From: Pandoraea norimbergensis | Lineage (GTDB): Bacteria; Pseudomonadota; Gammaproteobacteria; Burkholderiales; Burkholderiaceae | DNA length: 64,000 nt | Direction of reading: 5' to 3' | Assembly (NCBI RefSeq): GCF_001465545.3 | Contig: NZ_CP013480.3 | Span: forward strand, 4,464,001-4,528,000 | Shown here: positions 1 to 9,013 of the stretch, in pieces | How positions within the stretch are numbered: position 1 is the first letter of the stretch | Layout: each line of letters begins with the position of its first letter | Position numbers and translations under genes: made by a program | Notes under the pieces: model-generated | Told to the model about the DNA's origin: nothing | Seen by the model: only the letters and a program-made list of their open reading frames with translations | The model's database searches: none

Positions 1-236
1 TGCTGCCGCTGTTCTGGAGCCTGCCCACGGCGTTTCTGGGCGGAACCGCTGCGGCAGCCGGTATCGCGATGATCAACTCTCTGGGTAACCTCGCGGGCTT
101 CGTCGGCCCCTACCTGATCGGCTTTCTCAAAGACACCACGCAAAGCACCAACAGCGGTATGTACCTGCTCACCGCCTTCATGGTGATCGGCGGTCTGCTC
201 ACGCTCGCCGTGCCGGCGCGGCTGGTGAACCAGTGA
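1..236 (+). CDS. MFS permease, C-terminal end (partial)
   Basis: The reading frame enters from the left edge (first full codon at 3) and stops at TGA 234-236. About 77 residues are visible, covering roughly the last two membrane segments. The stretch SLGNLAGFVGPYLIGFLKD followed by a hydrophobic final helix is typical of the anion:cation symporter branch of the major facilitator superfamily, which includes sugar-acid and phthalate permeases. The substrate cannot be told from this fragment. The hairpin at 388-420 may be its terminator. Confidence 0.8.
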   Translation, partial: LPLFWSLPTAFLGGTAAAAGIAMINSLGNLAGFVGPYLIGFLKDTTQSTNSGMYLLTAFMVIGGLLTLAVPARLVNQ

Positions 237-314
237 CGGCGGTGTCTCTTCGAGGCGAATCCGGCGTACTAAGCGGAAGGTTTTTTCGACGCGCCGCCGG
301 ATCGCTGTATAAAA

Positions 315-420
315 CAACGTCTTGATCGCCGAGACCGAGACGCGGCGGGCGTTGTAGTCGAGTGCCCGCCTTGGGAGTAACATGCATCAGGCCATCCGCT
401 CCGGGATGGCCTGTTTTTTT
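315..420 (+). ncRNA. Candidate leader or small RNA ending in an intrinsic terminator
   Basis: A TATAAA hexamer lies at 308-313. It is followed by a 7-bp hairpin (344-350 with 364-370), a Shine-Dalgarno-like GGGAG at 373-377 and a perfect terminator at 388-420. This could be the tail of the upstream permease mRNA, a free small RNA of about 100 nt, or an attenuated leader of the efflux pump. No convincing -35 is seen, so the promoter is weakly supported. Confidence 0.3.
388..420 (+). terminator. Intrinsic terminator just before the DHA2 pump
   Basis: Stem CAGGCCATCC (388-397) pairs perfectly with GGATGGCCTG (404-413) across a 6-nt loop, followed by seven T. It ends only 12 nt before the likely ATG of the pump gene at 433. 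Confidence 0.85.
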
Positions 421-432
421 CCCCGAAACCGC

Positions 433-1947
433 ATGCCCGCCAACGACTCACAGACGACGCCGGCCGGCGTCTCGCTCACGCCCGCCGAGATCAAGTCGAT
501 TCTCTCCGGCCTGCTGCTAATCATGTTTCTCGGTTCGCTCGACCAGACCATCGTCGCGCCGGCGCTGCCGACGATTGCCCGCGATCTGGGCAGCTTCGAC
601 GCCGTCTCGTGGGTGGTCACCGCGTATCTGCTCTCGTCGACCGCGATCACACCGATCGTTGGCAAACTCTCCGATCTGTTCGGGCGGCGCGGCATCATCG
701 CCCTGAGCGTCGCGGTGTTTCTGGTCGGCTCGATTCTGTGCGCGCTCGCGCCCACGATGCTCACACTCATCATCGCGCGCGGCGTGCAGGGGCTGGGCGG
801 CGGCGGGTTGATCGCGCTGTCCAATACGGTCATCGCCGATATCGTCTCGCCGCGCGAACGTGGCCGGTATCAGGGCTATATCTCGGGGATGTTCGCGGTC
901 TCGGGCGTCGCCGGGCCAGTGACGGGCGGCGTGTTCGCGCAGTACCTGAACTGGACGCTCATCTTCTGGATCAACATCCCGCTGGGCTTGCTCGCGATCT
1001 ACCTGAGCGACCGCGCGCTGCGCCGTCTGCCCCGCCGTGTGGGGCGTCCGACGATCGACTATCTGGGCTCGCTGCTGTTGATCGTCTCGACGGTCGCCCT
1101 GTTGCTCGCGCTCACGTGGGGCGGTCATCGTTACCCGTGGGCGTCGAAGGAAATTGTCGGGTTGGTCGTGGTGACGGTCGTGATGGGTGCCGCGTTCCTG
1201 CGACGCCAGCGCAGCGCCGCCGAGCCGTTGTTGCCGCTCGCCTTGCTGGCCAACCCGGTGTTTCGCGTGACCTCGACAATGGCCGTGCTGGTGATGATGG
1301 TGAACATCAGCATCGGCATCTACGTGCCGCTCTATCTGCAATTGCAGCGCGGCCAGTCGGCCAGTAGTTCTGGCCTGATGCTGATTCTGCCGTTGCTTGG
1401 CATCGTGATCGGCGCGCTGTCTTCCGGGCACTACATGCGCGCGACCGGGCATTACAAACGCCCGCCGCAAATTGGGTTGCCTGCCGCGTTGCTGGGGCTC
1501 GCGGTGATCGCTATCGGCGTTGAGTCATTGCCGCTCGTGGTCATCGGTGCGTGTCTGGGGCTGGTCGGCATCGGCTTCGGCTCGGCCATGCCGGTCATGA
1601 CGGTGGCCACGCAGAACGCTGTGGCGCCACGCGATATCGGTATTGCCACCGCCGCGCATGCGTTCTTCCGCGCGCTGGGCGGGATGATCGGGGTCGCCCT
1701 GTTCGGGGCGATCATCGTCGGGTTGCTGGTGATGGGCGGCGACGGTTCGGCACCGCACGAGCTGACCGACTTCCTGCGCCCCGGCGGCGCACCGGCCGGG
1801 ATGGAAGATCATCTGCGTCTCGCATTCGGCGCATTCTTCGGCGGCAGCGCACTCGTCGCGGCACTCGCCATCGTAGCGCTCAGCCGCTTGCCGGAGATTC
1901 CGCTGCGGCAGAGTTCGGCGAACGAGGCGGTGGCGGCGATCGACTGA
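433..1947 (+). CDS. DHA2-family MFS drug efflux transporter (EmrB/QacA type)
   Basis: This is a proton-driven inner-membrane exporter with about 14 transmembrane segments and 504 residues. The first segment carries FLGSLDQTIVAPALPTIARD, the diagnostic DHA2 motif with the helix-1 Asp. The loop 2-3 motif GKLSDLFGRRG and the motif-C-like glycines GVAGPVTGG follow. ATG 433 (MPANDSQ) is chosen because a terminator ends at 420. An in-frame ATG at 382, preceded by GGGAG, would add 17 residues and put the terminator inside the coding region. No HlyD/EmrA-type adaptor gene is adjacent. The drug or solute exported is unknown. Confidence 0.88.
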   Translation: MPANDSQTTPAGVSLTPAEIKSILSGLLLIMFLGSLDQTIVAPALPTIARDLGSFDAVSWVVTAYLLSSTAITPIVGKLSDLFGRRGIIALSVAVFLVGSILCALAPTMLTLIIARGVQGLGGGGLIALSNTVIADIVSPRERGRYQGYISGMFAVSGVAGPVTGGVFAQYLNWTLIFWINIPLGLLAIYLSDRALRRLPRRVGRPTIDYLGSLLLIVSTVALLLALTWGGHRYPWASKEIVGLVVVTVVMGAAFLRRQRSAAEPLLPLALLANPVFRVTSTMAVLVMMVNISIGIYVPLYLQLQRGQSASSSGLMLILPLLGIVIGALSSGHYMRATGHYKRPPQIGLPAALLGLAVIAIGVESLPLVVIGACLGLVGIGFGSAMPVMTVATQNAVAPRDIGIATAAHAFFRALGGMIGVALFGAIIVGLLVMGGDGSAPHELTDFLRPGGAPAGMEDHLRLAFGAFFGGSALVAALAIVALSRLPEIPLRQSSANEAVAAID

Positions 1948-2093
1948 GCGTCAGGTGGTTTGGGTGAAATGGCTGGAACGGGTAATTGAGGGGACGGCTC
2001 TACGGCGAATGAGCGCTGCATGAAAGTGACGAAGCAAGCGCGGCGGCACGATGTTTCTCATCGTCTCCGCCCTCCTTGTCATAGGACTCTGCC

Positions 2094-3401
2094 GTGTTTC
2101 CAGTCAATGCTTACCATGTCACCCCGCCCCGTACACCAGCGGATTCCATCGCAGACAACTCGTCTTCGACGATCTCCGGATCCACCGATAGCGGGAGGCC
2201 GGCCGTCGATGACCACGACACGGCGCGTGACCGGCTGCCCGGCGGCTTCGGCGGACCGGACGATGGCAACTGCACTGACGCGACGCGTAGGGATGCGCAG
2301 CGAGAGCGTAGTGCCGCGTTATCGCGTATCTCACCCGCCATCGCCCTGAACGCGAGCGCCAATGCGGTCATGCGCGATATCGCCGATCTGCCCGATTCCG
2401 CACTCGACGCGACACTGCAAGCCATCGCCACAAATCCGAACAGCCTGCAATTCCACACCTTGTGCGAAAGTCTCAAGCACCTGCCCCTAGCCGACGCACA
2501 ACGTCTGTTTGGCCGTCTGGCGGGAAGACTCGAAGCGTCGCCCCTGATCAGGGAATGGGGACAGGCGTTCGAACAGTTGGCGGCGTTGCGTATTCCCCTG
2601 CAACACCGTATCGCCGACGCCATTCTGGCCATCCTTCCCAGCTCGGAAGACGATCGCCACGGACATGCGTTCTCATTGGCTTGCGAGACGGTCGAGGCGC
2701 GTCTGGACGCCGCGTTGCTGCAACATACCCACGCCCTGGCGCACTGCGCCATGCCGGCAGCATCGACACTCGCCTCTCCCGATGCTGCGCAGACCGCGAC
2801 GCCGCAGCCTTCACCCGCGCCGATAGTCGCTTCGCGACACGCACAATTGTGGGAAAACACGCTCACCGGTTTGCGGCGCGCGGGCGACTATTGCGACGCG
2901 GGCCGGTTGACCCGGCTTGCACGGGCAATCCCCTCGTTGCCGGAGAGTGAGCGAACAGCGGCTTCCACGGCAACGTTGAGTGCCGCCCTGAATGCCGACA
3001 ACAGCGAGACTACCTGGGGCTGGGGCGAACTGGCGACGGTGCTGATGGACGTCACCCCGGAGAGAGATCGCGTGCCCCTGGCGCAAACGTTGCTCGATGC
3101 CGTCGCGTTCGCCTCACATCCGAACGCAACCCTGGACGTTCTGAAAGCGCTGGCACAGGCAGTGCCGCAGTTCCCCGAGGACCACGTCGACGTGATCGTG
3201 AGCACGCTCACGAACCTCGCGGCGATGCGCGCGGAATACGCGCAACTGCCGATCTTCACGAAAGAGCAATCGCTCGACGCCCTGCAAGCAGTGCGCAACG
3301 CCACCGAGTTGGACCACGCGCGACATTATCCGCGGCCCGATTTCGACGCGCTTCTCAGCGAAGCGCTGGAAGACCTTGCTGAGCGCGTATATGGGACGTA
3401 A
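2094..3401 (+). CDS. Unknown protein, member A of a paralogue pair
   Basis: 435 residues. GTG 2094 is chosen because AGGA at 2083-2086 sits 7 nt upstream. I recognise no family. Residues 1-80 are polar, rich in Ser, Thr, Asp and Pro, and probably disordered. Residues 90-215 and 250-435 look all-helical. A Pro/Ala/Thr linker at about 220-248 separates the halves. Residues 105-181, 253-318 and 380-420 align without large gaps to the next gene, and both proteins end near an [HD]YPRP[DN]FD motif (here 411-418). No signal peptide or membrane segment is visible. A disordered N-terminus on a helical body is common in secreted effectors, but no secretion gene is nearby, so that remains conjecture. 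Confidence 0.75.
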   Translation: MFPVNAYHVTPPRTPADSIADNSSSTISGSTDSGRPAVDDHDTARDRLPGGFGGPDDGNCTDATRRDAQRERSAALSRISPAIALNASANAVMRDIADLPDSALDATLQAIATNPNSLQFHTLCESLKHLPLADAQRLFGRLAGRLEASPLIREWGQAFEQLAALRIPLQHRIADAILAILPSSEDDRHGHAFSLACETVEARLDAALLQHTHALAHCAMPAASTLASPDAAQTATPQPSPAPIVASRHAQLWENTLTGLRRAGDYCDAGRLTRLARAIPSLPESERTAASTATLSAALNADNSETTWGWGELATVLMDVTPERDRVPLAQTLLDAVAFASHPNATLDVLKALAQAVPQFPEDHVDVIVSTLTNLAAMRAEYAQLPIFTKEQSLDALQAVRNATELDHARHYPRPDFDALLSEALEDLAERVYGT

Positions 3402-3450
3402 GCGCGGAACGTAATCGCGGGATTTGACCACGGGACGTAATCGGTTGACC
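3393..3450 (+). repeat. Imperfect repeats of GGGACGTAATCG around the stop codon of gene A
   Basis: GGGACGTAA (3393-3401, its TAA being the stop codon) recurs as GGAACGTAATCG (3406-3417) and GGGACGTAATCGG (3432-3444). TTGACC follows the second and third copies (3424-3429 and 3445-3450). Confidence 0.6.
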
Positions 3451-3517
3451 GAACACCATAGCCCGGGCGCTAGCATCGTGACACCCTGCCGCTCCCCTCA
3501 TGTCATTGGAGTTCGAC

Positions 3518-4663
3518 TTGTTCGCTATCGGCCCTTCAAGCAGCACCCCGCAACGACTGACACACCCGACGCAGGAAGGTGAACCGCCGGCGAAACGGTA
3601 TCAAGCCGACCTGCCCTCGTTCGTCACTGACTTTGATGGCATCAGTGATACGAATTTCTGCTTCGTCACGACGTTCGCCCCCACCTGTGTGCCGACAACC
3701 GCGCCCCGGCTCACGCAAGTCGTCACGCCCCAGCTAGCGCTCGACGTCGACAACGTCGTGCCGGCAGGTGTCACGGATGGGACCTTGATCACTATCGCCA
3801 GTGATCCGAAAAGCTTGTCAGCGCTGGCCACGCACGTTCATCTGACAACGTCCCCGCTGCCTGAAGCGAAGCGGCATTTCGAGCATCTCTTACGTTCGCT
3901 CCAAGCGAACCCGAATCTGACCTGCTGGAATTCAGCGTTCGAAAATTTGCTGGCCTTGCACAACACGCTTGAACAAAGAACGACACAAGCAATGGTCGAC
4001 TTGATGTTCGACACATCTGCCGAACAGCACCTGCCGGACGCCAAAGTGCTGGTGCGTACCGCACGTAACACGCGTTTTGACTGCGTACTGCGTAGCCGTC
4101 TCGATGCTATCGCCGCAATGCCGCAGGCCGCGCGATTGAATGCCTGGCGCGACACGTTTGCCAGTGTCCAGCGCTGCGAGGGGTACTACGAGACGTCGAC
4201 AGCCAACCAATTGGCGAAATGCATCGCTGACTTGCCCGATGCGGATCGGGAGGTGGCCATACTTGGGATGTTGAGTAACGGGGCAAAGGTCATACGCGGG
4301 CCCGGATGGGATGCGCTGGCGACGACGTTGTACGGAGCCTGTGCGGCCGGCTCGCTTCCTCAGATCATGCGCGCGACGTTGGACGCCTCTACCCGCGCCC
4401 ACGATGCCGATATCAAGGATGCGGTAATGGCGACGGCCCGGCATATCGATCGTTGCCCGCCACAGGATGCCGAACAGGTGCTGGCGAGACTGGTCGCGAT
4501 CACGTCACTGGAAGACGAGTACGACCAGTTGGGCTTTACCGATCTCGAAGCGATTTCGATGTTGCGCGACCTGCGCCATTTCAGTAACGACGACAGACGT
4601 GACTACCCTCGCCCGAACTTTGACTATCTGATCCAGCAACAATGTAACTACGCAGCCGATTAA
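3518..4663 (+). CDS. Unknown protein, member B of a paralogue pair
   Basis: 381 residues from TTG 3518, which has GGAG 6 nt upstream (3508-3511). ATG 3500 is in frame but lacks a ribosome site. Starting at 3518 gives MFAIGP, close to MFPVNA of gene A. The protein lacks the Pro-rich linker of its neighbour. Shared segments include the start of B 88-164 (DGTL-ITIASDPKSL), 210-272, and the C-terminal RDYPRPNFDYLI (361-372). It contains more Cys and aromatic residues than A. The DNA looks less GC-rich than its surroundings by eye (not computed). The pair probably arose by old tandem duplication. Function is unknown. Confidence 0.72.
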   Translation: MFAIGPSSSTPQRLTHPTQEGEPPAKRYQADLPSFVTDFDGISDTNFCFVTTFAPTCVPTTAPRLTQVVTPQLALDVDNVVPAGVTDGTLITIASDPKSLSALATHVHLTTSPLPEAKRHFEHLLRSLQANPNLTCWNSAFENLLALHNTLEQRTTQAMVDLMFDTSAEQHLPDAKVLVRTARNTRFDCVLRSRLDAIAAMPQAARLNAWRDTFASVQRCEGYYETSTANQLAKCIADLPDADREVAILGMLSNGAKVIRGPGWDALATTLYGACAAGSLPQIMRATLDASTRAHDADIKDAVMATARHIDRCPPQDAEQVLARLVAITSLEDEYDQLGFTDLEAISMLRDLRHFSNDDRRDYPRPNFDYLIQQQCNYAAD

Positions 4664-4670
4664 CGCAAAA

Positions 4671-4693
4671 GCGCCAGCCGCAATGGCTGGCGC
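4671..4693. terminator. Hairpin between convergent gene B and hemY
   Basis: GCGCCAGCC pairs with GGCTGGCGC around a 5-nt loop, with A-rich sequence on the left and a short T-containing tail on the right. It probably serves both strands. Confidence 0.65.
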
Positions 4694-4706
4694 CGTCTTA
4701 TGTCAC

Positions 4707-5879
4707 TCAGGCCGTAGCACACGCCCGGTAATGGCGATTGGCCTGTTCCATCTGGCCAAGCCCTTCGAAGAGCTGCGCGAGCGCCAGATGCAGACGCTGT
4801 TGCAGATGACGGTCGTCGGTGTGACGCAACGCCCCTTCGAGGAACGTCTGCGCCTTGCCCCACAAGCGTTGGTGCTGGCAGAGCTTGCCGAGTGCGTAGA
4901 GCAGGTCGGGATCGTTCGGGTGGCGTTGCTGCCACGCTTCGGCCTTCTGGATGAGCGGCAGTGCGTCGCCCCCCGCACAGTCAGCGTAGCGGCGCAGCAA
5001 ACGCGGGTCCCAATGTTCGGCCAATGCTGCCTCGACGATGTCGCGGGCTTCACGCGGGCGATCGAGCGCAATCAGCAACTCCGCCGCCACATCAGCCGTA
5101 CGCGACGACGTGCGCGCGTCGGCCGGCAGTTCGTGCCAGCACTTGAGCAAGGCGTCGGCATCGTGGCGGTGATCACGCAAGATACCTTCACTGGCCGTCT
5201 GCTTGAGCTTGGCCGCCAGCGCCGGATGCAGCGCTTCGCGCTTCTCCAGTACCTTGAGCAGACTCAGCACTTCAGGCCAGTGCTTCAGATGCTGATGCGC
5301 CCGCAGGGCCACCAATTGCGCCTGCATGCGCCGTGCGCCTTGCGCCCGCATTTCAGTCAGCGCTTCGAGTGCGCCTTCTGCATCGCGCGTGTCGACGCGC
5401 AGCTCGGCCGTCTGCAACAGACGGGCTTCTTCGAGATTCGCGCCCTGCGCTTCGGCCAGCCACGTATCGCGACGCGCAAACTCTCGCATGCGATGCGCCG
5501 CACGCGCGCCGATGATGGCCGCCACGCCGCGGTTATCGTCCTGCTCTGCCGCTTCACGCGCGGCTTTTTCAGCCCGCGTGTAACGGCCGGCGAAGAGATT
5601 GGCCACGGCGTCGCGCAACGCGATGTTTGCGCGACGGCTGCGTTGGCGATTGCGGTACGCCGCGACGCGCTCCGGCATCTTGTAGATGTTGCGCAGCACG
5701 CGAATGATCACGTATAGCGCGAAGAACAGTGCCAGCAGTGCCAGCACGAACAGGTTCAGCGAAACGTCCACACGGTACGGCGGCACCAGCATCACCACCT
5801 GCCCGTGATTGAACGTGGCCAGCACGGCAAAGCCGGCCGCCACCGCGAACAGGAGCGTCAACCAGATCAATCCTCTCAT
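4707..5879 (-). CDS. hemY: Heme biosynthesis-associated TPR protein HemY
   Basis: 390 residues. Two N-terminal membrane helices (about 4-22 and 41-62, with VRNLFVLALLALFF-like hydrophobic runs) match the HemY N-terminal domain. The rest is helical, tetratricopeptide-like and mostly cytoplasmic or peripheral. HemY of this type lies in the hemCDXY operon of gamma- and betaproteobacteria. It is linked to late heme synthesis, though its exact role is unsettled, and it is unrelated to the Bacillus protoporphyrinogen oxidase of the same name. It is last in the operon, 10 nt after hemX. Confidence 0.92.
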   Translation of the reverse strand: MRGLIWLTLLFAVAAGFAVLATFNHGQVVMLVPPYRVDVSLNLFVLALLALFFALYVIIRVLRNIYKMPERVAAYRNRQRSRRANIALRDAVANLFAGRYTRAEKAAREAAEQDDNRGVAAIIGARAAHRMREFARRDTWLAEAQGANLEEARLLQTAELRVDTRDAEGALEALTEMRAQGARRMQAQLVALRAHQHLKHWPEVLSLLKVLEKREALHPALAAKLKQTASEGILRDHRHDADALLKCWHELPADARTSSRTADVAAELLIALDRPREARDIVEAALAEHWDPRLLRRYADCAGGDALPLIQKAEAWQQRHPNDPDLLYALGKLCQHQRLWGKAQTFLEGALRHTDDRHLQQRLHLALAQLFEGLGQMEQANRHYRACATA

Positions 5880-5889
5880 CCAGGGCTCC

Positions 5890-7035
5890 TTACGGCTTGT
5901 CCTTGACGTCCTTGACCTGACCGATGGCGGTCAGGCTGGCGTCAAGCGTGGGCAGTTCGATGGTGCGGGCACCCGAATCGACCTGATCGAGCAACGTTTT
6001 GACCGCACCGATGCGACGCGACTTGCCGTCGAAGTACTTGTCGAGGGCGGCCTGTGCCACCAGCACATCGGTGTGCACGGCGGCCGCATTGCGTGCGAGC
6101 AACGCCAGACGCGCGTTCAGCAGGCGCAGCTTCAGGTTGGCCCGCAGGAACGCCCCTTGCTCCGGCGCGACGAGCATCACGTCCGGGTCGTCCAGACGGC
6201 GCACCTGCACCAATTGCTTGAGACTGCCGAGCATCTCGCCCGACAAACGGTTCAGTGTCTCGCGCCAGCCGGTGTCGCCGGCCCCGCTCGGGCCCGTGGC
6301 GTCGGACTTCGGCGCAGCACGTTGCTCTTCCGCTTGCAACGGCAACGTATCGATCATGGCGATGGCCTGATCGAGCTTGCCGGTCAGTTGCGGCAAATCG
6401 GCCGCCGGTACCGCCTTCAGACGATCGATATCTTTCTTGAGCGCATCGCGCACGCCAGCCAGTTGCGGCGCGCCAGTGCGCGCCAGACGCGCATCGGCGC
6501 CTTCGAGCGCAATCAGCGCGCCACGCACGTTACCGGTGAGCTGCAACTGCTGGTTGGCACTCGTGACGATCTGCTCGGTCTCGGCCAGCACCCACTCATC
6601 GCGGTTGTGTGCGAGTTCCTGATAGAGCTGTTCGAGCGACGCCTGCTGACTGCGCGAATCGGCCACGCGGCCTTCGAGCGCTGTGAGCCGGTTCTGTAAG
6701 TCGCGCTGGTTATCGAGCGCCTGTGCGGTGCGCACCTGCGCCTGCATGACCTGTGCGTCGCCAGCCTGCGCACGGCGGGCCATCTCTTGCTGTACGCGGT
6801 CGAGCTTCTGATTGAGAGACCAGCCGCCGATACCGGCGCCGGCCGACACCAGCACGAAGAGCAGCCACGGCAGGGCTGCCCCGCTGCCGCGACGCTTTTG
6901 CGGCGGCTCGGGCGGTGTCCACGCGGGCGGAACACCCGCCGTGCCGTAAGGCGCAGCCGAGGGGCTCGACGCCGCCGGGCCGGTCGATGCCGGCGAATTT
7001 GGGGAAGACTCGGGAACGCGATTATCTGTCGTCAT
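5890..7035 (-). CDS. hemX: HemX-family membrane protein of the heme operon
   Basis: 381 residues from the ATG at 7035 (MTTDNRVPES). An upstream in-frame extension would run far into hemD and is rejected. A Pro/Ser/Ala-rich cytoplasmic head (1-50) is followed by one membrane helix at about 54-72, then a coiled-coil-rich periplasmic domain. Databases often label this family uroporphyrin-III C-methyltransferase, but no methyltransferase motif is visible, so an accessory or scaffolding role is likelier. Its start overlaps the 3' end of hemD by 14 nt, implying translational coupling. Confidence 0.9.
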   Translation of the reverse strand: MTTDNRVPESSPNSPASTGPAASSPSAAPYGTAGVPPAWTPPEPPQKRRGSGAALPWLLFVLVSAGAGIGGWSLNQKLDRVQQEMARRAQAGDAQVMQAQVRTAQALDNQRDLQNRLTALEGRVADSRSQQASLEQLYQELAHNRDEWVLAETEQIVTSANQQLQLTGNVRGALIALEGADARLARTGAPQLAGVRDALKKDIDRLKAVPAADLPQLTGKLDQAIAMIDTLPLQAEEQRAAPKSDATGPSGAGDTGWRETLNRLSGEMLGSLKQLVQVRRLDDPDVMLVAPEQGAFLRANLKLRLLNARLALLARNAAAVHTDVLVAQAALDKYFDGKSRRIGAVKTLLDQVDSGARTIELPTLDASLTAIGQVKDVKDKP

Positions 7036-7972
7036 GCTTGACTTGAATGGGATCCGCCCATGTTTTGAGTGCCGCCAGCAAGTTCTCGTCGCCAGCCGCG
7101 CACTGCGTAATCCTATCAAACCCCGCAGCCCGCGCGGCATCGGCGATGCGCGCATGCGACGTAAAGCACGGCGCAGCAAGGATTTGCGCCAGAACGTGCG
7201 GGGTGCCGGGCGTATGTACGCCTTCTTGTGTTCCGTATCGGGCCGCCAGCATCGACGCCAGATGGCGCACGGCTTCAGAGCTGGTCAGCACCCAAGCGCA
7301 AGGCACGCTTGAGGTCAGTCGGGCTTCAAGCGCCGCCCAAGCGGATGCGTCCGGGGCCGGGGCACGTCGAGTGTACGCGCTCACGATGTCGACCTGAGCG
7401 CCGGCGGCACGAAACGTGTCGGCGAGCAACTCGCGCCCGCCGTCACCGCGCACGATCAGCACGCGGCGTCCGGCCAATGCAGCGACATCGAGTTCTGCCA
7501 GCAACGCTTCGGAATCGAAGCGCGCGTCGGGGCCGCCCGGGGGCACGATCACCTGATGCTGCGGCGGTGCGATGCCCGCTTCTGCCAATGCCTGTGCGCT
7601 GCCCGGGCCGACGACAGCCACCGGCAGCGCCATCGGCCAATACGCCGTTGCAGTACTCGCAGCACCCGTAGCCCCCATGCCCACCGATGTGGCGCTCGCG
7701 CCCGACTTCAGAAACACGAGCCGCGACAACGCGTGTGACACGGCATTCGGCGAGACAAACACCGCCAGTGCGTACGTGGAGAGATCGTTCAGCGCGGTAT
7801 CGAGCGCCGCCAAGGCATCGGCGTCGGCTTGCGCCGCAATGTGCAGCAGCGGGAAGGCGAACGAGTCGATGCCTTCCGCTTGCAGAGCGGCGGCGAGCGC
7901 ACCGCTCTGCCCGTCGGGGCGCGTCAGGATGACACAGCGTGAAGGAACCGGCGCGCGCGGGCCCAAACGCAT
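7022..7972 (-). CDS. hemD: Uroporphyrinogen-III synthase
   Basis: 316 residues. The enzyme closes hydroxymethylbilane with inversion of ring D to give uroporphyrinogen III, the branch point for heme and corrinoids. The N-terminal VILTRPDGQSGALAAALQ and the later ADTFRAAGAQVDIVSAYTRR are family-typical in an otherwise variable family. The protein is longer than the usual 250-270 residues, mainly through an inserted loop around residues 85-110 (KSGASATSVGMGATGAAS). The start overlaps the hemC stop in a TGATG junction. An unusual loop aside, the assignment is secure from context. Confidence 0.9.
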   Translation of the reverse strand: MRLGPRAPVPSRCVILTRPDGQSGALAAALQAEGIDSFAFPLLHIAAQADADALAALDTALNDLSTYALAVFVSPNAVSHALSRLVFLKSGASATSVGMGATGAASTATAYWPMALPVAVVGPGSAQALAEAGIAPPQHQVIVPPGGPDARFDSEALLAELDVAALAGRRVLIVRGDGGRELLADTFRAAGAQVDIVSAYTRRAPAPDASAWAALEARLTSSVPCAWVLTSSEAVRHLASMLAARYGTQEGVHTPGTPHVLAQILAAPCFTSHARIADAARAAGFDRITQCAAGDENLLAALKTWADPIQVKHDDR

Positions 7973-8931
7973 CAGTCCTTTGACTCGGACGGCGGCACCA
8001 GTGCCAGCCCACCCGCGTCGATGAGTTCCTGCGCAACACGCTTGCCAAGGGCTTCGGCACCGGCCACGTCGCCTTGTTCAACCGTTGCAGCGCCTTCGGC
8101 GCGCAACACCGTGGCGCCGTCCGTCGAGGCGATGAACGCGCGCAGCGACAGCGCGCCCTGTGCGTCGAATTCGGCGAACGCACCGAGCGGCACCTGACAC
8201 GAGCCACCCAGCGCACGCGACACCGCGCGCTCGGCGCTCACAGCCAATGTGGTGCGGGCGTCATGCAGCGGGGAGAGCCATTGCAGGATTTCGGGACGTC
8301 CGGCACGCACTTCGATGCCCAATGCGCCCTGACCGGCCGCCGGCAGGCTCGCTTCCGGTGGCAGAATGGCACGGATACGCTCACCCAGACCCAGACGCTT
8401 CAAACCGGCAGCGGCAAGAATGATTGCCGAGAAGTCGCCACGGTCGAGCTTGCCCAGACGCGTATCGAGATTGCCGCGCAACGGCGCCACTTTCAGATGC
8501 GGATACTGCGTGCGCAAGCTCACCTCGCGACGCAGGCTCGACGTGCCGACCACGGCACCGGCGGGCAGCGCATCGAGGCTGTCGTAGTCATTGCTCACGA
8601 ACGCGTCGCACGGATCTTCACGCTCGAGCACCGCAGCAAGCGTGAAGCCCTCGGGCAGTTGCATCGGCACATCCTTGAGCGAATGCACGGCGAGATCGGC
8701 GCGTCCGTCGGCGAGCGCGAGTTCGAGTTCTTTGACGAACAACCCCTTGCCGCCGACCTTGGCGAGCGAGCGGTCGAGGATCTGGTCACCGCGAGTAGTC
8801 ATGCCGAGGATACTCACGTGACACTGCGGATATAATTTGTGCAGCGCGTCACGCACGTGTTCGGCTTGCCACATGGCGAGTCGGCTCTCGCGCGATGCGA
8901 TCACCAGGGTTTCAGGAGCAGCGAAGTTCAT
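7972..8931 (-). CDS. hemC: Porphobilinogen deaminase (hydroxymethylbilane synthase)
   Basis: 319 residues, normal length. The cytosolic enzyme joins four porphobilinogens on a dipyrromethane cofactor. Visible motifs: KGLFVKELE (62-70), HSLKDVP (83-89) with the catalytic Asp in this region's family position, GTSSLRR (129-135), RGNLDTRL (152-159), and the cofactor-attachment Cys245 in GGSCQVPLG. It is the first gene of hemC-hemD-hemX-hemY and diverges from ppc across about 80 nt. Confidence 0.97.
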   Translation of the reverse strand: MNFAAPETLVIASRESRLAMWQAEHVRDALHKLYPQCHVSILGMTTRGDQILDRSLAKVGGKGLFVKELELALADGRADLAVHSLKDVPMQLPEGFTLAAVLEREDPCDAFVSNDYDSLDALPAGAVVGTSSLRREVSLRTQYPHLKVAPLRGNLDTRLGKLDRGDFSAIILAAAGLKRLGLGERIRAILPPEASLPAAGQGALGIEVRAGRPEILQWLSPLHDARTTLAVSAERAVSRALGGSCQVPLGAFAEFDAQGALSLRAFIASTDGATVLRAEGAATVEQGDVAGAEALGKRVAQELIDAGGLALVPPSESKD

Positions 8932-9013
8932 TCAGCAACCGCGTGAAGACCAAAAGAAAAAATGGTATCACGCTTGGCCGGCGGCTCAGACTGCCGGCTT
9001 CGAGAGGAGCGAC

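Noticed and set aside
1948..2093. Type III secretion promoter box upstream of gene A
   Set aside because: No TTCG-N16-TTCG or similar box was seen before gene A or gene B.
2020..2349. Alternative frame overlapping the start of gene A
   Set aside because: Arg/Ser/Pro-rich shadow without ribosome site. Gene A frame is supported by its paralogue.
7036..7179. Upstream extension of hemX to 7179
   Set aside because: It overlaps hemD deeply, is Arg-rich and lacks a ribosome site. ATG 7035 fits the family.
8831..8836. TATAAT as ppc promoter
   Set aside because: It lies within the hemC coding region 178 nt before ppc with no matching -35. Possible but unsupported.
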